From assembly GCA_900759385.1 (NCBI GenBank), contig CAAEUZ010000104.1, positions 1 to 10,966 of the forward strand: 10,966 nt of DNA, written 5' to 3'. The position numbers were made by a program, and so were the translations under genes. The notes beneath the pieces were generated by a model. The model made no database searches. It was not told where the DNA came from and saw nothing but the letters and a program-made list of their open reading frames with translations. This document shows positions 5,968-10,966 of the stretch, in pieces (the stretch's first letter is position 1; each line of letters opens with the position of its first letter). Origin of the DNA: an uncultured Oscillospiraceae bacterium. GTDB taxonomy: Bacteria; Bacillota; Clostridia; Oscillospirales; Oscillospiraceae.

Positions 5968-6528
5968 ATGGAGAAATCTTTCATCATCGCCGGTTTTGGC
6001 GGCCAGGGCGTCATGGTAGCCGGCCAGCTGCTGAGCTACACCGCCTGTGAGACCACTGACAAGTACGTCACTTACTTCCCCAGCTATGGCGCGGAGATGC
6101 GCGGCGGCACCGCCAACTGCTACGTCGTCATCTCCGACGACCCCGTCGGCGCGCCGAAGGTAAATCAGGCTGACTACGTCGTCTGCCTCAACGACCCCAG
6201 CATGGCCAAGTTCAAGGACGCGGTCGTGCCCGGCGGCACCATCTTTGTCAACAGCTCCGTCGTCACCATCGCGCCCGAGCGCGAGGACGTGCACCTGGTG
6301 AAGGTGGACGCCGGCAGCATAGCCATAGAGCTCGGCAACCCCAAGTGCCTGAACCTCGTCATCGTCGGCGCGATCATCGGCTACACCGAGGTCCTGCCCG
6401 CTGAGAACGTGCTTCAGACCGCCTTCAGGAAGCTTGGCGCCAAGCGCCCGGAGCTCAACCCCATCAACGAGGCGGCCTTCCGCCGCGGCTGGGAGATAGG
6501 CCACGCCGCCAGGGAAGCCAACGTGTAA
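5968..6528 (+). CDS. korC: 2-oxoacid:ferredoxin oxidoreductase, gamma subunit
   Basis: The 186-aa protein belongs to the gamma/POR_gamma domain family. It opens with a glycine-rich GFGGQGV at about residues 9-15, then FPSYGAEMRGGTANC at about 37-51, both hallmarks of the domain. It supports binding of CoA and assembly of the oligomer. The frame is open upstream to 5833 inside korB, but the ATG at 5968 has GAGGGGAGG at 5952-5960 seven bases upstream and directly begins the conserved domain. It is the last gene of the operon, giving the order delta-alpha-beta-gamma, and is followed within 16 bases by a terminator. Confidence 0.93.
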   Translation: MEKSFIIAGFGGQGVMVAGQLLSYTACETTDKYVTYFPSYGAEMRGGTANCYVVISDDPVGAPKVNQADYVVCLNDPSMAKFKDAVVPGGTIFVNSSVVTIAPEREDVHLVKVDAGSIAIELGNPKCLNLVIVGAIIGYTEVLPAENVLQTAFRKLGAKRPELNPINEAAFRRGWEIGHAAREANV

Positions 6529-6543
6529 AAGCGATTAAATGCG

Positions 6544-6575
6544 AAATGCCCGTCCCAATCAGGACGGGCATTTTT
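6544..6575 (+). terminator. Rho-independent terminator between convergent units
   Basis: A 12-bp perfect stem (6544-6555 with 6562-6573), 6-base loop, and five T at 6571-6575 end the oxidoreductase operon. It also lies just beyond the 3' end of the minus-strand membrane protein gene and may act on that strand too, but the T-run on that side is only three bases. Confidence 0.9.
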
Positions 6576-6586
6576 GCGGCTGCTGC

Positions 6587-7951
6587 TCACCAGACCTGCC
6601 AGCGCAGGACAAACATCACCGTGTAGCAGACGGACAGAGCCGCGCATATCACGGTCAGGACTGCGTCGCGCTTCGGCGTGCTCGCAGTAAGAGACACTCC
6701 GAGGAAAAAGGGCAGCAGGCTTATCATATACCGGGGCGCGCTCAGCAGCCAGGTGGCGCCTATGGCTATGACGTAATAGGCGATGAACCAGGCTGCATAT
6801 CCCGGGCGCATCTTTTTGGCCGCGTACACCATCACGGCCAGGGCGGCGAAATCAAAAAGTACGTTGGGCAGCCAGAGCCCGAGCAGGTTGGGCAGGTTAT
6901 CAGGCCAGCAGCCTATGAGGTTGTCCAGCTGATAGGCGGCCGTGTTGAAAAAGAGGCCCATCTCCTGTCCCCAGTGCTCGCGCTGATATATGAGGTACTG
7001 GAACGGGTTGCCGGAGACCTGATAGTTGACAAGGCAATAGGCCGCAAATCCGGCCGGTATGAGGAGCAGCCAGAGGAAGCGCCCGTAGCGGCGCCGCCCA
7101 CGGGGCGCGTCAACCGTCACGTGTACCAGTTCCATGCACACGGGCACGAACAGCATCAGCCCCAGGGAACGCGTGAAGGCGGCGTATGCACCGAGCAGGC
7201 AGCCGAGGCCGGTTTTCCCGCGCCGGGCCAGATACACGCACCCGGCGGACAAAAGCAGGAAGAGACTCTCGCTCATGGGTGAGATGAAGAAGAAAACTCC
7301 GGGTATAATGCAGAGATAACGCACGGTGCGGAGGCTCACCTCATGGCTGTAGTCCAGCCGCAGCAGGGAGTATATGACGCTGCAGGCTCCGGCAAAGCTC
7401 AGCCAGGATACCAGCAGCCCTGAGACCACATAGTCGCCTATGAGAAAGTTCATGAGCCTGATTGCAATCGGATAACCGGGCAGGAACACCAGCTGCACCA
7501 GGCGATCACGTATGCCCTCGCTCAGGTACCAGTCGCGCGCAATGTCCACGTAGTGGCCGCTGTCCAGGCAGAGCCAGAAGTTTTTATAAGACTCCCATGT
7601 ACTGCCGCGCCCGCAGGCGCGGTATATCAGGTATATGAGCCCGAACAGCAGCAGGCACCAGAGCAGGGCTCCGGCGAAAATGCGCAGACGTATCCGGGCC
7701 GGCTCGCCGTCCGTGCGCTCGCAGTCGGCATACGCGCCGGGCGTCCAGAAGCGCATCCAGCCGGGCACAAAGCGCAGGCACACGGCCGCAAAGAGCGCGA
7801 CGCTGGCCAGGGCGGAGAGACGTCCCCATATGCTCGAAGAGGTGCCTGACCACCAGATCACATACAGTACTGCCAGCGTGAGCAGCCCGAGCGCGCATAT
7901 GATGAGGCCGGGAAGGGTGTATTTATCGCGTAAACGCCTGTAGATATGCAT
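6587..7951 (-). CDS. PIG-V-like (GT-C fold) membrane mannosyl/glycosyltransferase
   Basis: The 454-aa protein is very hydrophobic, with roughly ten or more membrane helices from residue 13 to the C-terminus. It resembles bacterial members of the PIG-V/GT-C family: Asp130-Ser-Gly-His-Tyr-Val-Asp136 in the first large outside loop (family pattern D-x-x-x-Y..IA), FLPGYP at 156-161, SPMSESLFLLL at about 224-234 and an FTRSLGLML segment around 259-267. Such enzymes take a polyprenyl-phosphate sugar and act at the outer face of the membrane; donor and acceptor are unknown here. The start is the ATG at 7951, because GAGGAG lies about four bases before it; a TTG 12 bases further upstream would bury that site. 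The gene lies 53 bases after rnpB, with no promoter seen in the gap. It converges on the oxidoreductase operon. Confidence 0.75.
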   Translation of the reverse strand: MHIYRRLRDKYTLPGLIICALGLLTLAVLYVIWWSGTSSSIWGRLSALASVALFAAVCLRFVPGWMRFWTPGAYADCERTDGEPARIRLRIFAGALLWCLLLFGLIYLIYRACGRGSTWESYKNFWLCLDSGHYVDIARDWYLSEGIRDRLVQLVFLPGYPIAIRLMNFLIGDYVVSGLLVSWLSFAGACSVIYSLLRLDYSHEVSLRTVRYLCIIPGVFFFISPMSESLFLLLSAGCVYLARRGKTGLGCLLGAYAAFTRSLGLMLFVPVCMELVHVTVDAPRGRRRYGRFLWLLLIPAGFAAYCLVNYQVSGNPFQYLIYQREHWGQEMGLFFNTAAYQLDNLIGCWPDNLPNLLGLWLPNVLFDFAALAVMVYAAKKMRPGYAAWFIAYYVIAIGATWLLSAPRYMISLLPFFLGVSLTASTPKRDAVLTVICAALSVCYTVMFVLRWQVW

Positions 7952-7961
7952 AATTCTCCTC

Positions 7962-7988
7962 AAAACAAAAGCCGCCCGGGCGGGCGGC
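7962..7988 (-). terminator. Terminator of rnpB
   Basis: On the minus strand a 7-bp GC stem (7988-7982 with 7977-7971, loop GCCC) is followed by TTTTGTTTT at 7970-7962. It lies 16 bases past the 3' end of the mature RNase P RNA. The T-run leads straight into the GAGGAG ribosome binding site of the membrane protein gene. Confidence 0.85.
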
Positions 7989-8004
7989 AGGCTGGTTATA
8001 AAAT

Positions 8005-8353
8005 GAGCGGGCCTGTAAGCCGGGTTCTGTAATCGACGGCCATCTATCTACGCCGTACGTTGCCGCACGGCTTCAGCCACCTCCTCTGGGACGGCCGGGC
8101 CGGCCGAAAGTTCCCATCCACGGTGTTGCTCCGGATAGAGTTTACAGCATCCACCTGTCTCCAGGCGATGGGTGAGCTCTTACCTCACCTTTCCACCTTG
8201 ACCCCGGCGGCGCGCCGCCGAGGCTGAATATCTCTGTTGCACTTGTCCGAGGGTCGCCCCTGGCGGGTGTTACCCGTTATCCTTGCCCTGTGGAGCCCGG
8301 ACTTTCCTCACGCACAGGCTTTCGCCTTATGCCCGCGGCCGTCCGGCCCGCTC
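8005..8353 (-). ncRNA. rnpB: RNase P RNA (bacterial type), M1-like ribozyme
   Basis: The minus strand from 8353 to 8005 (about 349 nt) is the RNA subunit of RNase P, which removes 5' leaders from tRNA precursors. The 5' end (GAGCGGGCC, 8353-8345) pairs perfectly with the 3' end (GGCCCGCTC, 8013-8005) as helix P1. The universally conserved 5' core element GAGGAAAGTCCGGGCTCC is present (about 8309-8292), as are the GGTAAGAGCTCACC element (about 8187-8174) and the 3' core element ACAGAACCCGGCTTA just before the end of the gene. The overall order looks like the ancestral type A fold rather than the type B fold of Bacillus, but I judged this by eye. It has its own strong promoter and terminator. 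The exact ends are good to within a few bases. Confidence 0.95.
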
Positions 8354-8360
8354 GAAGTTT

Positions 8361-8389
8361 ATTCTATACTATTAAAAACGCAGCGTCAA
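8361..8389 (-). promoter_or_regulatory. rnpB promoter
   Basis: On the minus strand TTGACG (8389-8384), a 17-base spacer and TAGAAT (8366-8361) form a strong sigma-A promoter. The start point would fall about seven bases downstream, at the 5' end of helix P1 (8353), which supports that end of the RNA. Confidence 0.85.
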
Positions 8390-8397
8390 CAAAAATG

Positions 8398-8426
8398 TTG
8401 TATTTGCGCCTGCGAAAGGATATAAT
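8398..8426 (+). promoter_or_regulatory. murD operon promoter, back-to-back with rnpB promoter
   Basis: TTGTAT (8398-8403), a 17-base spacer and a perfect TATAAT (8421-8426) give a start near 8433 and a leader of only about 20 bases. Its -35 box is eight bases from the rnpB -35 box on the other strand. The two TTG ends form the inverted repeat CAACA-AAAA-TGTTG (8387-8400). Confidence 0.78.
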
Positions 8427-8451
8427 CAGGTGAAACGAGGTGACCTATATT

Positions 8452-9852
8452 ATGACACTGCAAGAATATGTGGACGCCCTGCGCGGCAAGCGCGTGGCCG
8501 TCATCGGAATAGGCGTGAGCAACACGCCGCTGATAGATCTGCTGCTGGACAACGGCCTTCCCATCACGGTCTGCGATATGCGCGACGAGACTGTTATGGA
8601 GGATGAGGCCGAGATCCTCTCCACCCGCGGGGCAGAGGTGCGCCTGGGGCCGGGCTATCTGGACGGCCTGAGCGGCTTTGACGTCATCTTCCGCACGCCG
8701 GGCCTGCTGCCGACGGACCCGCACCTGGTTTCAGCCCGGGAGCACGGCGCGGTTATCACCAGCGAGATGGAGGCTTTCTTCCGTCTGTGCCCCTGCCGCA
8801 CCATAGCCGTCACCGGCTCGGACGGCAAGACGACCACCAGCTCCATCATCGCCGAATTGCTCAAGGCCGGCGGGCGTCGCGTCCATCTGGGCGGGAATAT
8901 AGGCAAACCGCTGCTCACGGAGATACCGGACATACACCCTGACGACGTGGCAGTGCTCGAGCTGTCCAGCTTCCAGCTGCACAGCATAGACATCCGTCCC
9001 GACGTGGCCGTTGTCACCAACGTATCGCCCAACCATCTTGACAAGCACCCGACGTATGACGACTATATTGAGGCCAAGAAGCGCATCTTTGCCAACCAGG
9101 GCCCCGACGAGGTGCTGGTGCTCAACCGCGACAACGGTATCACGGCCCGGTTCGCCGCCGAGTCCGGGGGCCGCGTGCTGCAGTTTTCCCACCGCGAGAC
9201 GGTGAAGGACGGCGTGTTCTGCCGCGACGGGATGATATACTACTCCCGCGGCTATGAGGTGGAGCCGATCATACCCGAGACGGAGATACTGCTGCCGGGC
9301 GAACACAACGTGGAGAACTATATGGCCGCCTTCTGCGCCGTGGACGGGCTGGTCTCGGCCGATATGTGCCGGGCCGTGGCGCGCAAATACGGCGGGGTGA
9401 GGCACAGGCTGGAGCTCATACGCAAGCTGGACGGCGTGTCGTATATCAACGACTCCATTGCCACCAGCCCCACGCGCACTATTGCCGGCCTGCGCGCCAT
9501 GCGCACAAAGCCTATCCTCATCGCCGGCGGCCACGACAAGCACGTGAGCTTTGACAAGCTCGCCGATGAGATAGCCGAGCGCGTCAAGGCGCTTTACCTG
9601 ACCGGAGACACCGCCGAGCAGATAGCTGCCGCCGTCAGGCACAGCGTGTTCTACGACCCCTCGCGCCTGCCCATACGCATAGTGCCGGATCTTAAGGCCG
9701 CGGTGTGTGAGGCGCGCGAGCACTCCATACCGGGTGACGTGGTGCTGCTCAGCCCGGCCTGCTCGTCGTTCGACCGCTTTAAAAACTTCGCCGAGCGCGG
9801 CGACACATTCAGAAAAATAGTATTGGAGTTTGAAGGAAATGAAGCCGAGTGA
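8452..9852 (+). CDS. murD: UDP-N-acetylmuramoyl-L-alanine--D-glutamate ligase
   Basis: The 466-aa cytoplasmic enzyme adds D-glutamate to UDP-MurNAc-L-Ala with ATP in peptidoglycan synthesis. It has an N-terminal Rossmann-like UDP-binding domain (VAVIGIGVSN at residues 15-24), the Mur ligase ATP loop TGSDGKTTTS at 121-130 (Asp124 where many family members have Asn), ELSSFQL, NVSPNHLDKH, and the C-terminal domain with AGGHDKHVSFDKL and LLSPACSSFDRFKNFAERGDTF, a typical MurD ending. Length is normal. The frame also has a GTG at 8440, but GAGGTGA at 8437-8443 lies eight bases before the ATG at 8452 and would be inside the gene with the GTG start. It is first in an operon, divergent from rnpB, and overlaps the next gene by 14 bases. 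No other dcw-cluster gene is in view. Confidence 0.96.
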   Translation: MTLQEYVDALRGKRVAVIGIGVSNTPLIDLLLDNGLPITVCDMRDETVMEDEAEILSTRGAEVRLGPGYLDGLSGFDVIFRTPGLLPTDPHLVSAREHGAVITSEMEAFFRLCPCRTIAVTGSDGKTTTSSIIAELLKAGGRRVHLGGNIGKPLLTEIPDIHPDDVAVLELSSFQLHSIDIRPDVAVVTNVSPNHLDKHPTYDDYIEAKKRIFANQGPDEVLVLNRDNGITARFAAESGGRVLQFSHRETVKDGVFCRDGMIYYSRGYEVEPIIPETEILLPGEHNVENYMAAFCAVDGLVSADMCRAVARKYGGVRHRLELIRKLDGVSYINDSIATSPTRTIAGLRAMRTKPILIAGGHDKHVSFDKLADEIAERVKALYLTGDTAEQIAAAVRHSVFYDPSRLPIRIVPDLKAAVCEAREHSIPGDVVLLSPACSSFDRFKNFAERGDTFRKIVLEFEGNEAE

Positions 9853-10966
9853 GATACCGCAGAGCGTGAGAGACCTCGCCGCCAGGTGCGAACAGCGCCT
9901 AGCGCCGCGCTTTGCCGAGATAGACGAGGTCAGCATGAAGTGCACCGAGCGCGTCATGGAGGCGTTCCAGGAGTTCAAGGTCTCCGACAGCTGCTTTGCC
10001 GGCACGACCGGATACGGCTACGACGACCTGGGACGGGAGACGCTTGACAAGGTCTGGGCGCGTGTGTTCGGCGCGGAGAGCGCGCTGGTGCGCATCGGCT
10101 TTGTAAACGGCACCCACGCCATAGCCAGTGCCATATTCGCCGCCCTCCGGCCGGGGGACACGCTGCTCTCCACCATGGGCGCGCCGTATGATACGCTCAG
10201 GACGGCGATAGGCATATCCGGCGACGCCTTCGGCTCGCTCCGCTTTTACGGCATGGGCTACCATCAGGTAAACACGCTGGAGGGCGGGCCGGACTATGCG
10301 AGCATACGCCGGGCGGCGGAGGGCCTGAACCCCGCCGCTGCGCTCATCCAGCGCTCCCGCGGCTACGACGCGCGCCGGGCGCTGACCGTGGATGAGATAG
10401 GGCGGATAGTGCGCACCATAAAGGAAGTATCTCTGGAAACGGTGTGCATCGTGGACAACTGCTACGGTGAATTCACCGACGTTATTGAGCCCACCATGGC
10501 AGGTGCAGATCTGATCGCCGGCTCGCTCATCAAAAACCCCGGCGGCGGCCTGGCTCCTACCGGCGGGTATATAGCCGGGCGGGCCGAGCTGGTGGGCAAC
10601 GCGGCCAACCGGCTCACCGTGCCCGGCATAGGCGGCGAGTGCGGCTCCACGCTGGGCAACAACCGCTCCCTCTTCCAGGGCCTTTTCATGGCCCCGCATA
10701 CGACGGCCCAGGCGCTCAAGACCGCCGCCCTCTGCGCGGCCATGCTGGAGGAGCTGGGGTTCAAGACAGAGCCGGGCGCGATGGAAAAGCGCAGCGACAT
10801 CATCCAGACCATCACGTTGGAAACCCCGGAGAACCTCAAGCGCTTCTGCAAGGGGATCCAGTCGGGATCGCCGGTGGACTCCTACGTCACGCCGGAGCCC
10901 TGGGCCATGCCCGGGTATGAGGACGAGGTCATAATGGCGGCCGGCGCGTTCATACAGGGCTCCTCC
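9839..10966 (+). CDS. ynbB: PLP-dependent methionine gamma-lyase-family protein (YnbB-like), partial at right edge
   Basis: The open frame runs from ATG 9839 to the window edge with no stop (376 residues seen; family members are about 410-430). It is a fold-type I PLP enzyme of the family often called 'aluminium resistance' or methionine gamma-lyase family (Bacillus YnbB). Evidence: TTGYGYDDLGRETLD near residues 58-72, VRIGFVNGTHAI near 88-99, the PLP-ring aspartate in VDNCYGEF (Asp206), the probable Schiff-base lysine Lys232 in GSLIKNPGGGLAPTGGYIAG, and PGIGGECG shortly after. The true substrate in most bacteria is not established. The first 14 bases overlap the end of murD in another frame, and GGAG at 9825-9828 is ten bases upstream, so translation is probably coupled to murD. 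The C-terminus lies outside the window. Confidence 0.88.
   Translation, partial: MKPSEIPQSVRDLAARCEQRLAPRFAEIDEVSMKCTERVMEAFQEFKVSDSCFAGTTGYGYDDLGRETLDKVWARVFGAESALVRIGFVNGTHAIASAIFAALRPGDTLLSTMGAPYDTLRTAIGISGDAFGSLRFYGMGYHQVNTLEGGPDYASIRRAAEGLNPAAALIQRSRGYDARRALTVDEIGRIVRTIKEVSLETVCIVDNCYGEFTDVIEPTMAGADLIAGSLIKNPGGGLAPTGGYIAGRAELVGNAANRLTVPGIGGECGSTLGNNRSLFQGLFMAPHTTAQALKTAALCAAMLEELGFKTEPGAMEKRSDIIQTITLETPENLKRFCKGIQSGSPVDSYVTPEPWAMPGYEDEVIMAAGAFIQGSS

Noticed and set aside
5100..6014. Minus-strand open frame (304 codons) opposite korB
   Set aside because: Antisense to the conserved TPP-binding subunit with no domain or ribosome binding site.
6539..7282. Plus-strand open frame (247 codons) opposite the membrane glycosyltransferase
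   Set aside because: Begins inside the operon terminator, is hydrophilic and low in complexity; the minus-strand frame has helices, family motifs and a ribosome binding site.
8237..8425. Plus-strand open frame (62 codons) over the rnpB 5' half
   Set aside because: Lies antisense to the highly conserved RNase P RNA and its promoter; no ribosome binding site.
8731..10005. Long minus-strand open frame (424 codons) opposite murD and the start of the next gene
   Set aside because: It lies antisense to the conserved murD frame and the start of the PLP enzyme, shows low-complexity His/Gly/Val/Ala composition and no recognisable motif; typical mirror frame of GC-rich codon bias.

Overview
The window looks like chromosomal DNA of a GC-rich, anaerobic, endospore-forming member of the Clostridia, most like the Oscillospiraceae/Ruminococcaceae group. 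This rests on sporulation genes of the spoVM and SipL/SPOCS type, a ferredoxin-dependent 2-oxoacid oxidoreductase, strong AGGAGG-type ribosome binding sites, and GC-rich codons with frequent ATA and AGG. No mobile element, CRISPR array, tRNA or prophage signal was seen.

Layout: (1) 1-36, terminator of an upstream unit. (2) 105-2079, a sporulation block: a 54-aa two-helix membrane protein, a 26-aa SpoVM homologue that is easily missed because of its size, then a SipL-like spore coat morphogenesis protein (SPOCS domains plus C-terminal LysM). (3) 2190-2924, yebC as a single-gene unit with its own promoter and terminator. (4) 3163-6528, a five-gene operon: an unassigned P-loop ATPase followed by the delta, alpha, beta and gamma subunits of a 2-oxoacid:ferredoxin oxidoreductase. 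It has one good promoter and one terminator. (5) 6587-8353 on the minus strand: the RNase P RNA gene (rnpB) followed, just past its terminator hairpin, by a PIG-V-like membrane glycosyltransferase. (6) 8452 to the right edge on the plus strand: murD, overlapped by 14 bases by a PLP-dependent methionine gamma-lyase-family gene (YnbB-like) that runs off the window.

How the genes work together: SpoVM marks the curved forespore membrane and anchors SpoIVA, and SipL binds SpoIVA in Clostridioides difficile, so block 2 puts two partners of the basal coat layer side by side, with a third tiny membrane protein of unknown role. Block 4 would decarboxylate 2-oxoacids from amino-acid or central metabolism to acyl-CoA and pass electrons to ferredoxin. 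The leading ATPase is the least explained gene of the window. Blocks 5 and 6 diverge from back-to-back sigma-A-type promoters whose -35 boxes are only 8 bases apart.

Stretches without genes are short (the longest are about 200-240 bases: 361-558 and 2925-3162). They hold promoters, terminators and a few weak inverted repeats.
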